From the NCBI RefSeq assembly GCF_001598035.1, contig NZ_CP014835.1:1120001-1184000 (forward strand): DNA of 64,000 nt, read 5' to 3'. Numbering within the stretch: the first letter of the stretch is position 1; each line of letters opens with the position of its first letter. The DNA is from Streptococcus halotolerans. Its GTDB lineage: Bacteria > Bacillota > Bacilli > Lactobacillales > Streptococcaceae. The notes beneath the pieces are model-generated. The model was given only the letters and a program-made list of their open reading frames with translations, made no database searches and had not been told where the DNA came from. The position numbers were made by a program, and so were the translations under genes. Below are positions 42,067 to 52,590 of the stretch, piece after piece.

Positions 42067-42894
42067 TTAGCAAATACCAAGTAAACCTAGAGCAATACCA
42101 AGTAACATAATACCAAACATGATCCAGTTGATATTAACCTTTTTACGAAGTAACCAAAAGGCACCAAATGTTACAATTAACGGTACAATACCCACAAATA
42201 ATTGGTCAAGATAAGTCTGAATTTCAGCAGCTTCCTTAGCACCTTTCGCTGAGACTGTCAAAATGGTTTTGAATTTAACGCTGGAAGCGGTCATTGACCC
42301 AACCATCATCAAACCTAACATGCTTGATGTTTTAGTGACGATTTTCATACCGCCAGATTCATATAATTTCTTAATGAAATTAGCCCCAACAGAATAACCA
42401 CTATAAAGACTGTAATAATGTACTAAGAAGGCAGGAACATTGTAAAGAAGTAAGAAAATAACAGCCCCCATAGCAGAACCAGTGCTAGCTATTGAAATCC
42501 CGATCCCTGCAGCTATAACACGTAGAATTCCCCAGAAAAAGGAATCACCAACACCTGAGATAGGTCCCATAAGAGAAGCTTTGACAGCTGTAATAGAACT
42601 AGGGTCAAAGTTAGGATCTTCGCTATTTCTCTTTTCCATAGAAGCTACTAAGCCCATGATGAAATTGTTTATATGCATGGTAGCATTAAACCAAGTTGTA
42701 TGGCGGATAATAGCTTCGGCTTTTTCTTTATCCGTTTTGTAAAAACGATTAATCACTGGTAACAAGGTATAGATAACACCGATAGCATGGTATTGAGTCG
42801 CACCTGTACGACTGGCATTCATCGTCCATGAGCGCCAAAAGACTGATCGCAACATTTTTCTCTCTTCAACAGTAAGATTTTCTTGAGATTTCAT
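42067..42894 (-). CDS. PTS mannose/fructose/sorbose family, IID component
   Basis: The 275-residue protein is a mannose-family IID subunit: WTMNASRTGATQYHAIGVIYTLLPVI at the N-terminus, LMGPISGVGDSFFWGILRVI, and a C-terminal span. With IIC it forms the sugar channel. It overlaps IIC by 4 bases and is the last gene of the IIA-IIB-IIC-IID operon. The sugar cannot be read from the sequence. Confidence 0.93.
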   Translation of the reverse strand: MKSQENLTVEERKMLRSVFWRSWTMNASRTGATQYHAIGVIYTLLPVINRFYKTDKEKAEAIIRHTTWFNATMHINNFIMGLVASMEKRNSEDPNFDPSSITAVKASLMGPISGVGDSFFWGILRVIAAGIGISIASTGSAMGAVIFLLLYNVPAFLVHYYSLYSGYSVGANFIKKLYESGGMKIVTKTSSMLGLMMVGSMTASSVKFKTILTVSAKGAKEAAEIQTYLDQLFVGIVPLIVTFGAFWLLRKKVNINWIMFGIMLLGIALGLLGIC

Positions 42895-43700
42895 GCAAAA
42901 AAGTCCTCCTCTTCAGCTTCTTTTGAATCATAACTAGTAGCAACTTGATTAACACCTCGGCTAACGGCATCAAGTTCAAGGTCACGTTGTGACACTAGGA
43001 CACAGATAACAACACCCAATACAGCTACTGCTACTGCAGGTAGTTGCAAGTAAGCGGTTAAAATAAAGCCTAATAGGTAAAAGACAGCTAGTTTATTAGA
43101 CCAAAGTAACTTCATCAACATGGCAAAACCAACCGCAGGAAGCAAGCCACCAGCTGCACTCAAACCATTCATCAATGGTTGAGGAATATTTTCAACAAAA
43201 CTATTTACTGGTCCACTTCCCACTAAAATACCGATAAAGGAAATCATAGCGATAATCAAATAATAGATAATCCACGTTCCATAATGGAGGCCAACTAAAG
43301 CTCGTTGATTATTTTCTGCTGCTGCCTTATCGACCATTGGTGCAAAAATATTCATGAAAACATTTTTCAAGAACATGACAACAAAGGCTGCTAGCATACC
43401 GATAGGAACCGCTAGAGTCATTGCCGCTTTTTGATCAATGTTTGAAATAATGGTAAAGGTTGTAGCCATTGCTGTTGCCGTTACAGGCTCTGCGGCAATA
43501 ACACCACCAATATTAACATTTCCAAGGAACAGCGCTTCCAAAGAAGCACCAAGTAAAATACCAGTCTTCATATCACCTAGTAGCAAGCCTGTCACTAAAC
43601 CAACAACAAGCGGACGCTCCATCATACTCTGACCTGTTAAATAGTTCCCTCCAAAACAGATTAAAACAGCTAACGCTGCCATAGTTGCAGGTATTAACAT
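42891..43700 (-). CDS. PTS mannose/fructose/sorbose family, IIC component
   Basis: The 269-residue integral membrane subunit has six to seven hydrophobic segments and the family block LVTGLLLGDMKTGILLGASLEALFLGNVNIGG. It carries sugar across the membrane with IID. A 21-base gap from IIB and overlap with IID show one operon. Confidence 0.93.
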   Translation of the reverse strand: MLIPATMAALAVLICFGGNYLTGQSMMERPLVVGLVTGLLLGDMKTGILLGASLEALFLGNVNIGGVIAAEPVTATAMATTFTIISNIDQKAAMTLAVPIGMLAAFVVMFLKNVFMNIFAPMVDKAAAENNQRALVGLHYGTWIIYYLIIAMISFIGILVGSGPVNSFVENIPQPLMNGLSAAGGLLPAVGFAMLMKLLWSNKLAVFYLLGFILTAYLQLPAVAVAVLGVVICVLVSQRDLELDAVSRGVNQVATSYDSKEAEEEDFFA

Positions 43701-43721
43701 ATATTATGAACCTCTCTCTTT

Positions 43722-44213
43722 CTAGCCTAACAATTGTGCTAAGCTGACTTTAGTATTTGTCGGTAAAATCTGATTATAAGAGTCTACATGAGATAAGCTA
43801 ACCAATTCCTTAGCTGCCTCAAGTTCATCTGGATTCAACAATAAACTAGAAGCTAATTTTACTTTTGAAGCAGGATCAGACTTATCAAAGCGACCGACAT
43901 TCGCTACATTCACTGTCTCTACACTTGGTACTTTTTTAGCGATTTCCGTCGCATCTCTGATAGTGTTGACAATGACAAAAATACGTTTGTCTTTAGCACG
44001 TGGGTCATTGAAAACAGCGATAGCATCTTCTACTGAGCGAATAAGCAATTTCATCCCATTTGGAACTGCCATCTTCAAGGTCATTTGAGTAATTTCATTG
44101 GTTGCTGCTTCATCATTAGCAACCACTAATAGTGGAGCGTTCAATTCCTTAGTCCAGACAACTGCAACTTGTCCATGAATGAGACGATCATCTACGCGAA
44201 TTTGTGTAATCAT
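43722..44213 (-). CDS. PTS mannose/fructose/sorbose family, IIB component
   Basis: The 163-residue cytoplasmic phosphocarrier starts MITQIRVDDRLIHGQVAVVW; the histidine in RLIHGQ accepts phosphate from IIA and passes it to the incoming sugar. The family length (about 160) is normal. Confidence 0.94.
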   Translation of the reverse strand: MITQIRVDDRLIHGQVAVVWTKELNAPLLVVANDEAATNEITQMTLKMAVPNGMKLLIRSVEDAIAVFNDPRAKDKRIFVIVNTIRDATEIAKKVPSVETVNVANVGRFDKSDPASKVKLASSLLLNPDELEAAKELVSLSHVDSYNQILPTNTKVSLAQLLG

Positions 44214-44234
44214 TTTCTTCTCCTCGTTTTAATA

Positions 44235-44660
44235 TTAGTCAAAAAAATCAGCTTCGTCATTGTTATTCAATGCTAAATCAACAGCCGTCACTTGTGATTC
44301 TGCAACGACTTGATGAATATCTTCCAAGGTCAGTGCTTCATCTGGTTTAGCATAAGCTAAGGACAAAATAGTGGCTAGGTTTATATTTGAGATTAACAAC
44401 ACATTGTCTTTAGGGTTATCCATCAATGTTTGAACCACCTTCTGATTCACGCTTCCCCCTAGTAAATCAGTAAAAATAAGCCCTTGTTCATCCTCATGTA
44501 GTTGATTAACGAACCCTACTAAAACTTCAGTATAATCACTATCATCTACATACGCATCAATCACCGCGAACTCTTCGCCGCGTCCTGTTAGGACCTCCAA
44601 TGAATGTTGAAGCCCACTAGCCAAACGACCATGGCTTGCGATTAAATAACGTCGCTTCAT
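44235..44660 (-). CDS. PTS mannose/fructose/sorbose family, IIA component
   Basis: The 141-residue protein begins MKRRYLIASHGRLASGLQHSLE, where His10 is the phosphorylation site, and has FTDLLGGSVNQ typical of IIA-man domains. It is the first gene of the operon, upstream of IIB. Phosphate comes from HPr. Confidence 0.93.
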   Translation of the reverse strand: MKRRYLIASHGRLASGLQHSLEVLTGRGEEFAVIDAYVDDSDYTEVLVGFVNQLHEDEQGLIFTDLLGGSVNQKVVQTLMDNPKDNVLLISNINLATILSLAYAKPDEALTLEDIHQVVAESQVTAVDLALNNNDEADFFD

Positions 44661-44719
44661 AGCTTCCTCCTTCTAAAACACAATTCTAAAATATTTGTGA
44701 GATGTATTAATATGCCTTT

Positions 44720-44744
44720 ATTGTAACAAATGTAAGCGTTTTTA
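44720..44744 (-). promoter_or_regulatory. promoter and cre site upstream of the mannose-family PTS operon
   Basis: A -10 box TACAAT (44720-44725, minus strand) lacks a good -35. The sequence TGTAAGCGTTTTTA (44731-44744) matches 13 of 14 positions of the catabolite-responsive consensus and overlaps the spacer. This predicts CcpA repression, plus activation by the neighbouring regulator to compensate for the weak -35. Confidence 0.6.
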
Positions 44745-45490
44745 CCATGACCAATCCTTGATGAAATGTGGACTATTCTCCACAAAAACTCTTATTCTTC
44801 ACCCTTAGTCATTTCAACTCCTGACGTCAATCGTCTCGATGATAAGACTTAAAAAACCAGAATCTGCTATCTTTTAGCAGTTGCGCTTAGCAACTTTTGG
44901 GTAAGTATTAAGGCTTAGCATTATCGTCCCTAAAGTAAGTCACTCGCCTGGTTAATCAACAGAGCAGACCATCAGAAGGTTTCTTTTCCCATAAATTTAC
45001 TGACCATAAAAAGCAAGAATGACTTGATGATAGCCGTCAAGTGCAACAAGGAATTTTCTTTTCTAAGGCAAAATCTGCAAACAACCAATCACCAAAAAAC
45101 TACTCGGACTCCATCTCATTAAATACTCAATAAAATCAAAAAGAGACTAGACAACGTCGATACAGATAGAACTGACCTTCATCAAATCACGTCAACAACG
45201 TCTGCTTTTGATTTTTGAAAAGTGTAAGCTATCAGATAGTCTGCTAGCATTACCAAAAAAGCAAAAAAGACAATGACTTTAGTTAAGCACTGCCTTGTTT
45301 TTTTCTTTGGAAACTCGTATTAAACTTAAGAAAAAGTAAAAAGATAACTTTACCAACACTGCCACTCTCAAATAGAAACTCCGACAAACACTTCTATCAT
45401 AATGCCTAAGAACTAGAAACACAAACCTATTACTACTTAGGCTATCTTTCTGTCTCTATTAGAGGGGCAGGGGCTATTTTATAGCTTTGT
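44745..45490. other. gene-free region between PTS operon and binding-protein gene
   Basis: About 750 bases contain no recognisable gene on either strand. A weak A-rich/T-rich inverted pair near 45257-45300 may be a terminator remnant. Nothing else stands out. Confidence 0.45.
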
Positions 45491-46276
45491 CTAACGATTG
45501 GTTTTGGAAGGAGCAAGGTAGTTACCACCTAGATGGATTTTACTCAATTCTTTTAATTTGCCTGAATCTTGAAGTTTTTCTAAAGCACCATTAAAAGATT
45601 TTTGTAGGGCATCTTGATCCTCTGCAAACATAATGTAATTATTTGGATTATCGTTACTCTTAATATCAGTAACGTATAAATCCAAACTTTTCTGTTTTAT
45701 AATGGTTTCAACTGATATTTTATCGAAGATCAAGTAGTCAAATTCACCATTTTCCAAGTCCAGTAACCTTTTGGAGACATCCTCACCAGAATAATCAATT
45801 GTTGAAGGATTATCTTTATGCTTCTTATTCCAATCTGACACTAATTTAGCTGTTGATGTCCCTGTATCATCCTGTGTCTTTAATCCACCTATATCATTGA
45901 GTTGATTCACTTTAGCATTATTTGGACTCACAAGAACTAGTGGATTGGTTGCAATCGGTTTAGAATAAAGATACTTATCCGCACGTTCTTTGGTATAACT
46001 CAAGTTATTGGCTGCGACTTGGTAATGGCCACTGTCTAAACCAACAAAAATACTTTCCCAACTAGTCTTCTTATAAGCAAAACGATAGTCATCCATCAAC
46101 TTGTCTGCCGCTTTTAAAACCTCAATATCATATCCTGTCAGCTGTCCTTTCTTCTCAAAAGAAAATGGCCGAATATCTCCCGCTGTTGCTACAACTACCT
46201 CTTTTTCTTTGGCCTGTGCTAAAGGCGATATGGCTAAACCAGTCACAATCGTTAATCCTAAAAATAGCTTCTTCAT
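45491..46276 (-). CDS. amino-acid ABC transporter substrate-binding protein, solitary
   Basis: The 261-residue protein has a classical signal peptide (KKLFLGLTIVTGLAISPLAQA) and a family 3 solute-binding domain (TAGDIRPFSFEKKGQLTGYDIEVLKAA, SWESIFVGLDSGHYQVAANNLSYTKERADKYLYS, DDTGTSTAKLV). It resembles cystine/polar amino-acid receptors. I start at ATG 46276 (GGAG upstream); a TTG lies two codons before. There is no lipobox cysteine and no transporter gene nearby. It has its own promoter. Confidence 0.85.
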   Translation of the reverse strand: MKKLFLGLTIVTGLAISPLAQAKEKEVVVATAGDIRPFSFEKKGQLTGYDIEVLKAADKLMDDYRFAYKKTSWESIFVGLDSGHYQVAANNLSYTKERADKYLYSKPIATNPLVLVSPNNAKVNQLNDIGGLKTQDDTGTSTAKLVSDWNKKHKDNPSTIDYSGEDVSKRLLDLENGEFDYLIFDKISVETIIKQKSLDLYVTDIKSNDNPNNYIMFAEDQDALQKSFNGALEKLQDSGKLKELSKIHLGGNYLAPSKTNR

Positions 46277-46299
46277 AGACAATCTCCATTTCTGTTATT

Positions 46300-46327
46300 A
46301 TCATAGGTTTAGTTGATATCATAACAA
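46300..46327 (-). promoter_or_regulatory. promoter of the solitary binding protein
   Basis: TTGTTA (46322-46327) and TATGAT (46300-46305) are 16 bp apart on the minus strand, about 25 bp before the start. Confidence 0.6.
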
Positions 46328-46696
46328 AGTTCAAAGAAAGTGACTAATGCTTATTTGTTATGATAAGTTATCAAAATGAGTTATAACCAAAAGAGAAATC
46401 TGAAACGCTCAGGATACCAATAAAGCTTCTAAACGGGAGAGACATTGAGCATCTATCGTAACCTAAAGCAAGAACGGGACTAGGATCCACAAAAAAAGCA
46501 TTGCAAATAGGCAATACTTTTCGATGTTGGTTTATGAAAATCTAGTGGATGTGCTCTACTAATAGAATAGCCTAGTTGTACTATTTTGGTTGCACTTGAT
46601 GATAGAAAAAACAAACTCTTAGAACGGTTGACTTAATCTTTTTCTGAGAATTTTTCCTCTCAAATAAGATAAAAAAGTTGAAGCAGCCTTCCTTTA
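46328..46696. other. intergenic region after yebC
   Basis: There is no gene here. The stretch holds a probable terminator at 46493-46522. Confidence 0.5.
46493..46522 (-). terminator. probable terminator downstream of yebC
   Basis: On the minus strand AAAAGTATTGC pairs with GCAATGCTTTT around CTATTT and runs into seven T. It lies about 175 bases after the yebC stop. Confidence 0.75.
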
Positions 46697-47413
46697 TTAG
46701 AAATCTGCTACATTGTGGTAAACTTTTTGAACATCATCGTCATCTTCAAGGGCTTCAACAAGTTTTTCAAAGATTTCTAAGTCTTCACCTTCAAGAACTA
46801 CCTCAGATTGTGGAATCATTTCAAGCTCTGTTACTTGGAATTCTTCAATACCTGATTGACGAAGAGTTTCAAGTCCTTTGTGAAGGTCAGTTGGTGCTGT
46901 GTAAACAGTGATGGTTCCCTCATGTTCTTCCACATCATCCACTTCGACATCAGCTTCCAGTAACTGCTCAAAAATAGCGTCAGCATCATTACCAGCAAAA
47001 ACAATGACACCTTTTTTATCGAACATATATGATACAGAACCAGCAGCACCCATGTTACCACCATTTTTACCGTATGCTGCACGAACATTAGCTGCCGTGC
47101 GGTTAACATTTGAGGTCAAAGTATCAACAATAATCATAGAGCCGTTAGGTCCAAAACCTTCGTAACGACCTTCTACGAACGTTTCATCAGTGTTACCTTT
47201 GGCTTTATCAATCGCTTTATCAATAACGTGTTTTGGTACTTGTGCTTGCTTAGCACGGTCGATAACGAACTTCAGTGCTGAGTTAGTCTCAGGATCTGGA
47301 TCACCTTGCTTAGCAGCTACGTAAATTTCAACACCAAATTTAGCGTAAACCTTAGATGTTGCACCATCTTTAGCTGTTTTCTTTGCAACAATATTTGCCC
47401 ACTTACGTCCCAT
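46697..47413 (-). CDS. yebC: YebC/PmpR family DNA-binding regulator or translation factor
   Basis: The 238-residue protein is a YebC/TACO1 family member: [63 protein letters not shown]. Family members have been described as transcription regulators and, more recently, as factors that relieve ribosome stalling at prolines. ATG at 47413 has AGAGGTG upstream; an in-frame GTG lies three codons before. It stands alone. Confidence 0.95.
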   Translation of the reverse strand: MGRKWANIVAKKTAKDGATSKVYAKFGVEIYVAAKQGDPDPETNSALKFVIDRAKQAQVPKHVIDKAIDKAKGNTDETFVEGRYEGFGPNGSMIIVDTLTSNVNRTAANVRAAYGKNGGNMGAAGSVSYMFDKKGVIVFAGNDADAIFEQLLEADVEVDDVEEHEGTITVYTAPTDLHKGLETLRQSGIEEFQVTELEMIPQSEVVLEGEDLEIFEKLVEALEDDDDVQKVYHNVADF

Positions 47414-47515
47414 GGGATTCACCTCTTATATTTGTTATGATTTTGGCCTCAGTATGAGAACCAATGACTCTACCATTATAGCACTTTGACATGATTTCGT
47501 AAAATTCATTCATGA

Positions 47516-48616
47516 TCACTGTTTCGTTTTGACGCCCAAAGGAATTCTCCCAAAATTTTGCTCTTTGAGATCAGGATGACCCAGTTGATAGATGGCATCA
47601 GCCCTTTGACTCGTTTCATCCCAAGCTTTAGCACCAATACGACTGACAATATCCACAGACTTTTTCACACTTTTCAAGTGTTCTTGTCCTTTTTGCGAAA
47701 ATCCTAACAGTCGAACCGTCTCTGGTAACGGTGTTTCCACAGCATTGACTAAAATATAAGTCAACAATCGCCTTACCCTTGCCTTAGTGAAACGTTTGGT
47801 GGCTACTTTATCCACAAGGTCCTCCAGAGATACGGCTGATTTTATAGTTGCTTGAATACGGCTAGCTAATTCATCATTGACCTGAAAAATTATCGTTAAA
47901 TCGGGATGCGTTAGTATTTGATAGGTCAACAATTGAAAATAGTTATCCCATGAAACCTGTGGACAAGCCTGTAACAGGGCCGCGTTAGGCACCGACTTTT
48001 CCACAAAAGCTTGATCACTTCTATGTTTACGGATAGCCGTTGCCGAAGCGATAACCGCTTCTTTACTATCCGAATGAAATCCTGCTCCCAAACGTTTAAT
48101 AGGCTGTAAACTTATCCCTCTGATAGCACAGGCCTTGGTATAAGCCAATCCCAAAATGTGATTTGGCGTATTTCCCGAAAAAGAAATGCCCGTAAACGTC
48201 TCCCACATCTGTTGGCTTTTTTGAGGATAAGTCAGAGAATCTGGCAAGGAGGCAAGATAAGCCTGTATGTCCTTTTGACTGGTGACATAAGTTTCAGCCA
48301 TATGATTGTAGTCAATCAGTTCTTCCGTGCCAAAAGCTAGCTGGTCAATCCCTAGCTGTGATAGAATATTCACTGCTCCTTCCGCAAAATAATCGGCAGA
48401 TTGGACAGACACTAAAAAGGGTAACTCAACAACAAGATCTGCTCCATTTTCCAAGGCCATCTGGGCTCTGGTCCACTTATCCACAAGAGCGGGTTCGCCA
48501 CGCTGCATAAAATTTCCAGACATAGCCACTATCTTAAGACCTTTGGCTTGTTGCAGTAAGTATTTGTGCCCATTATGGAAAGGATTAAATTCAGCGATAA
48601 TACCGGTAACTACCAT
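47516..48616 (-). CDS. tmcAL: tRNA(Met) cytidine acetate ligase (YlbM/TmcAL)
   Basis: The 366-residue protein has the nucleotidyltransferase HIGH-like motif [17 protein letters not shown] and the conserved [24 protein letters not shown]. TmcAL makes N4-acetylcytidine at the wobble position of elongator tRNA-Met using acetate and ATP. The start at 48616 has GAGG 7 bases upstream; the frame is open to 48727 and would overlap the methyltransferase gene. It follows that gene by 10 bases. Confidence 0.92.
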   Translation of the reverse strand: MVVTGIIAEFNPFHNGHKYLLQQAKGLKIVAMSGNFMQRGEPALVDKWTRAQMALENGADLVVELPFLVSVQSADYFAEGAVNILSQLGIDQLAFGTEELIDYNHMAETYVTSQKDIQAYLASLPDSLTYPQKSQQMWETFTGISFSGNTPNHILGLAYTKACAIRGISLQPIKRLGAGFHSDSKEAVIASATAIRKHRSDQAFVEKSVPNAALLQACPQVSWDNYFQLLTYQILTHPDLTIIFQVNDELASRIQATIKSAVSLEDLVDKVATKRFTKARVRRLLTYILVNAVETPLPETVRLLGFSQKGQEHLKSVKKSVDIVSRIGAKAWDETSQRADAIYQLGHPDLKEQNFGRIPLGVKTKQ

Positions 48617-48626
48617 AATAACCTCA

Positions 48627-49370
48627 TTATTTTTGAGCGACGAAAAACCATCTCTTGCTCGTTTCCGTCGGTTCTTTATCTTCAAAGTCAGCGTAGAGCT
48701 TGAAGGATTTAAAACCAGCTTGTTCAAGGAGGATATCGTAAGTCAAAATATCATAAGTGCGTTCTTCGTGGACTTCGTCAAAGCGTGTAAAACGACCATC
48801 TTCATCTTGGATAAAGAAGGTCAACTCGTGAACCACCGAATGTGGCGCTTCATCCTCAAAAGAGTCCCAGACCATGGCAAATTCTTCCGCATTTTCATGA
48901 TAAGAATAACCTGGAAAAACCTCATCTATTTGATAGGTTGAGTGGACATCAAAGATAAAAACACCGTCATCATTCAAGCAATCGTAAACCTGCTTGAAGA
49001 CATCACCAACATCAACTTCATCCTGCATATAACAGATAGAATCTGAATAGCAAGTGACAAAATCATACTTACCAGCTCTTGATAAGTCCAACATATTACC
49101 CTGTTGAAAGGCTATGTTTTGCTTGGCTGACTTGGCACGTTTTTGCGCAATAGCCAGCATTTCCTGACTCAAATCCAGTCCAGTAACATCAAATCCAGCT
49201 TGTGAGAAACGAACAGACTGAATGCCAGTTCCACAGGCCAACTCTAGTAATTTCTTTCGATTTTTAGATTTGGGTAAATGACGGAGTGAAAAATCTGTCC
49301 ACAAATCATACAAAGAATCATCCATGATGGCATCGTAAACCGACGCGAAGGTCTCATAGTTTTTAATCAT
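48627..49370 (-). CDS. class I SAM-dependent methyltransferase, substrate unknown
   Basis: The 247-residue protein has AdoMet motif [18 protein letters not shown], motif [14 protein letters not shown], and a post-motif [14 protein letters not shown]. It starts [24 protein letters not shown], the usual start of this streptococcal family; upstream codons to 49421 are open but unlikely. It always sits between rsfS and tmcAL in related genomes as far as I recall. The substrate is not known. Confidence 0.88.
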   Translation of the reverse strand: MIKNYETFASVYDAIMDDSLYDLWTDFSLRHLPKSKNRKKLLELACGTGIQSVRFSQAGFDVTGLDLSQEMLAIAQKRAKSAKQNIAFQQGNMLDLSRAGKYDFVTCYSDSICYMQDEVDVGDVFKQVYDCLNDDGVFIFDVHSTYQIDEVFPGYSYHENAEEFAMVWDSFEDEAPHSVVHELTFFIQDEDGRFTRFDEVHEERTYDILTYDILLEQAGFKSFKLYADFEDKEPTETSKRWFFVAQK

Positions 49371-49468
49371 GTTACAAAGTGCAGCTAGAACAGCCTTTAT
49401 GCTGTCAAAAGTCTTTAACAAGCCCTCAGATCGACTGAAAAGACAAGCTGCTTTTCCTTTCTATTCTC

Positions 49469-49496
49469 AAAAACCTTGCTTTTTTAGCAAGGTTTA
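49469..49496 (-). terminator. terminator after rsfS
   Basis: AAACCTTGCT and AGCAAGGTTT arms followed by TTT on the minus strand lie about 12 bases beyond the rsfS stop, before the methyltransferase gene. Confidence 0.8.
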
Positions 49497-49507
49497 TTTT
49501 TTATAGC

Positions 49508-49861
49508 TTATGCCAGATATTCTGCGACGTCCACTTCTGGCGCTTCATGCCACAGTTTTTCAAGGTTGTAGTGGAAACGTTCATCTTCTGAAAAAATGTG
49601 AACCACAACATCGTTAAGGTCTAAGAGAACCCATCCCGTCTTACTATCGCCTTCAATGTGACTAGGGTCTCCACCAGCCTCTTTAACTTTCTCACGGATG
49701 TTATCCGCAATAGCCTCAAGTTGGCGGCTGTTAGTTGAGCTCACAATAACGAAATAGTCCGTCACGCTGGTCAATTCAGCTAAGTCAAGGACAAGAATGT
49801 CTTCTCCTCGTTTTTCATCAGCTGCTTTCACAACTAATTCAAGTAATTCTGTTTTGTTCAT
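49508..49861 (-). CDS. rsfS: ribosomal silencing factor RsfS
   Basis: The 117-residue protein has the RsfS/Iojap signature: [42 protein letters not shown] and [23 protein letters not shown]. It binds L14 and blocks joining of the subunits under starvation. It lies 6 bases after yqeK in the yqeG operon. Confidence 0.95.
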   Translation of the reverse strand: MNKTELLELVVKAADEKRGEDILVLDLAELTSVTDYFVIVSSTNSRQLEAIADNIREKVKEAGGDPSHIEGDSKTGWVLLDLNDVVVHIFSEDERFHYNLEKLWHEAPEVDVAEYLA

Positions 49862-49867
49862 TCTTTA

Positions 49868-50461
49868 TTAAACTTCCTTCATATACTTTACAAAACTGTT
49901 GTAAGTTTCGATGGTTTTTGGGTAAATAGGCTGCGCTTTTTGAGCCAGAAAGGCCACGGTATTAACCGTTTCGTATGCCACTGCTTGATTAAGATTTTGC
50001 TGCGCGATGTCACGGGCTTTGGCAACCAGAGGAAAATCACGATTGTGTTCAATATAATCAGCTATATAAACAATTTTATCCAAAGTTGTCATCTCTGCGT
50101 CGCCAATGGTGTGAATTTCAATGGCTCGCAAAATATCTGGATCCGTTAACCCAAGCTCTTCTTGGATTTTATAGATGCCAACCACACCATGCCAGATATT
50201 ATTATTCCAGTTTTTTAAATCAGGATCAAGCTGGTATTTATCAATCAAGTCCAAAAATTCTTGATCAGAACTTTCTTTGGCATAATCATGCAGTAGCCCT
50301 GCCAGTCCTGCTTTAACCTCATCGTAGCTGTTTAAACGAGCTAACTTGATCGCTGCTTGCTCTACTCCTAAGACGTGCGCAAAGCGTTTTGCACTCATCA
50401 CTGACTGCAGTTTCTCCAAAAGCTGGTCTCGGCTATAAGCTGTGTAGGATTGGTAACTCAT
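49868..50461 (-). CDS. yqeK: YqeK, HD-domain Ap4A hydrolase (symmetrical)
   Basis: The 197-residue HD-domain protein has [25 protein letters not shown] (metal-binding His-Asp), WHGVVGIY and AIEIHTIGD. YqeK proteins split diadenosine tetraphosphate to two ADP. It overlaps nadD by 4 bases, so it is coupled. Confidence 0.93.
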   Translation of the reverse strand: MSYQSYTAYSRDQLLEKLQSVMSAKRFAHVLGVEQAAIKLARLNSYDEVKAGLAGLLHDYAKESSDQEFLDLIDKYQLDPDLKNWNNNIWHGVVGIYKIQEELGLTDPDILRAIEIHTIGDAEMTTLDKIVYIADYIEHNRDFPLVAKARDIAQQNLNQAVAYETVNTVAFLAQKAQPIYPKTIETYNSFVKYMKEV

Positions 50462-51090
50462 CGGTAAAGTCCTTCTTCTTCAATATAATCCAAGACTGGT
50501 TTTGGAAGGAGATAATTAGGCTGACGACCTTTTTTGATATAATCGCGGATCATGCTTGAGGAAATATCCAATAGTGGAACGTCAACCCAAATGACTGGAT
50601 AGGAGGTTCCTGCCTTGTATTTAGGTCGTTGAACACCCACGAACTGAACCATTTGGACCAGTTCATCAATTTTATGCCATTTTGGCAAATAATCAACCAT
50701 ATCGGCACCAATAATAAAGTAATAATCCACATCAGGATTCTTCTCAATAAGAAGCGCCATCGTTTCATAGGTATATGAAATGCCCTTGCGTTCGAGTTCA
50801 ATGGTTTCAATAGCTAAACCTTGAACATCTTGAATGGCCAATTCCAACATTTTAAGCCGATGCTTCTCATCAATGGTCTCTTTATGATCCACATGTGGTG
50901 GCTCAAACTCAGGCATGAGATAAACTTGATCCAATCCTAATTGCTGGCGAACCTGGTCTGCGACTACTAAGTGAGCATTATGAACAGGGTTAAAATTTCC
51001 CCCTAAAATACCGACTTGCTTACGGTCAGTTTCTTTTTTCTCTTCTTCTAGCTCCACTTTGGTAAAGGGAGTTAAGAGCTCAATGGGCAT
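50458..51090 (-). CDS. nadD: nicotinate-nucleotide adenylyltransferase
   Basis: The 210-residue enzyme makes deamido-NAD from nicotinate mononucleotide and ATP. It has [21 protein letters not shown] with the GxFxPxHxxH motif, [15 protein letters not shown] and the [12 protein letters not shown] signature. About 23 residues precede the catalytic fold, an N-terminal extension found in streptococci. It lies between yhbY and yqeK. Confidence 0.96.
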   Translation of the reverse strand: MPIELLTPFTKVELEEEKKETDRKQVGILGGNFNPVHNAHLVVADQVRQQLGLDQVYLMPEFEPPHVDHKETIDEKHRLKMLELAIQDVQGLAIETIELERKGISYTYETMALLIEKNPDVDYYFIIGADMVDYLPKWHKIDELVQMVQFVGVQRPKYKAGTSYPVIWVDVPLLDISSSMIRDYIKKGRQPNYLLPKPVLDYIEEEGLYR

Positions 51091-51129
51091 AGCTACTCCT
51101 TACACGATACGATTGATTGTTTATGTTGT

Positions 51130-51450
51130 TTAGTTTGATTTTAAGGCTTTTACTTTTGGTGAAAGTTTGCGATTTTCCTTTTTGGCTGATTCTTTAAAAA
51201 GAATTAGGATGCGACCAATTTTTAAAACGGTATCACAACCAATTTCATCCTCTAGTGTTTCAGCGACATCATGAATATCTTCATCAGTATTTTGAAGAAG
51301 CGTTACTTTAATCAATTCACGAGCATCTAAAGCCTGACGAACACTAGTTTTAATCTGGTCATTGAGACCGTTTTTTCCAATTTGAATAATGGGTTTTAGG
51401 GAATGTGCTTCTGATTTCAAGAAGGCACGCTGTTTACTTGTTAGTGACAT
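51130..51450 (-). CDS. yhbY: YhbY, CRM-domain RNA-binding ribosome assembly factor
   Basis: The 106-residue protein is one CRM domain: LTSKQRAFLKSEAHSLKPIIQIGKNGL, LIKVTLLQNTDEDI. It binds pre-ribosomal particles. It follows yqeH by 21 bases. Confidence 0.93.
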   Translation of the reverse strand: MSLTSKQRAFLKSEAHSLKPIIQIGKNGLNDQIKTSVRQALDARELIKVTLLQNTDEDIHDVAETLEDEIGCDTVLKIGRILILFKESAKKENRKLSPKVKALKSN

Positions 51451-51471
51451 AAAATCTTTCTTTTTCTATTA

Positions 51472-52590
51472 TTAAATCAAAGCTTTTCGAACGAGTACCG
51501 ATACACCTTCTGGTGCCCAAGCGGCAACAACTGTCGGATTTTGTGAACTGGTGTTAACACGAATCCAACCAAGTCCTGAAAAGACAATGTCCATTTTATC
51601 TTTAATGGTGAACTCATGACGAACTAATTTAGGAAAATTAGCGTTTTCTTCGTTAGATGGTGGCGTCAAGAGACTTCCTGCGTGCTTTTCATAAAAAGCA
51701 TCTGCTCCATCTAATTTGGTACGGTGTAGTTCTAAATGATTATCGAAATAAGCAGTGAAACCTTGCTTTTGGCCTGAAACAAAATCAAAACGTCCCAAAC
51801 CACCTAGGAAGAGGGTTTGTTCTGAATTTAACTGATAGGTTTTAGGTTTGATTTCCTTTTTGGGACTGATATATTTAAGGTTCTTGGCTGTCAGGTAATG
51901 CGCCATTTGATGACGATGAATAATTCCTGGTGTATCATAGATGTAGGAACCATCGTCAAGCGGAATTTCAATCTTATCAAGCGTTGTCCCTGGGAAGCGT
52001 GAGGTCGTAATCACGTCTTTGTCACCAGTAATTTCTTGAATAATAGCATTGATGAGGGTTGATTTACCAACATTGGTTACTCCAACCACAAAAACATCTC
52101 GCCCGCGGCGGTATTTTTCGATGGCATCAATCAACTCGCGAATAGCTGTTTTGTTTTGGGCACTCGTTAAAATAGTATCAACAGGTCTAAAACCTTCTTC
52201 ATGGGCTCTCTCTGTCAGCCATTGTGTCACCTTAGCATCTTTAACTGACTTAGGTAAAATATCTTTTTTATTCCCAACAAGAAGAACATCATTTCCCGAT
52301 ACAAATCGAGGCAAGCCTGGAATCACAGAACCATTGAAGTCGAAAATATCTATGACATTGACAACCAAGGCATCGCTATCACCGACATCATGTAAGAGTT
52401 TTAAAAACTCGTCATCTGAAATATTGACATCAACTATTTCATTATAATGACGCAATCTGAAGCAACGTTGACAATAAAGGTCCCCTGTTTCAAGTCCTTT
52501 TTCTAGGGCGCTTTTAGGAGTAAATCCTGCTTTTTCTTTGTTTTGCGTTTGGATAATGGCCCCACAGCCAATACATATTAATTCTTCCAT
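51472..52590 (-). CDS. yqeH: YqeH, circularly permuted ribosome-biogenesis GTPase
   Basis: The 372-residue GTPase has an N-terminal zinc site (CIGCGAIIQT and CQRCFRLRHY), then permuted G motifs: NKKDILPKS (G4) before GVTNVGKSTLINAI (G1) and DTPGIIHR (G3). It is needed for 30S subunit assembly. Its start shares one base with the stop of yqeG. Confidence 0.96.
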   Translation of the reverse strand: MEELICIGCGAIIQTQNKEKAGFTPKSALEKGLETGDLYCQRCFRLRHYNEIVDVNISDDEFLKLLHDVGDSDALVVNVIDIFDFNGSVIPGLPRFVSGNDVLLVGNKKDILPKSVKDAKVTQWLTERAHEEGFRPVDTILTSAQNKTAIRELIDAIEKYRRGRDVFVVGVTNVGKSTLINAIIQEITGDKDVITTSRFPGTTLDKIEIPLDDGSYIYDTPGIIHRHQMAHYLTAKNLKYISPKKEIKPKTYQLNSEQTLFLGGLGRFDFVSGQKQGFTAYFDNHLELHRTKLDGADAFYEKHAGSLLTPPSNEENANFPKLVRHEFTIKDKMDIVFSGLGWIRVNTSSQNPTVVAAWAPEGVSVLVRKALI

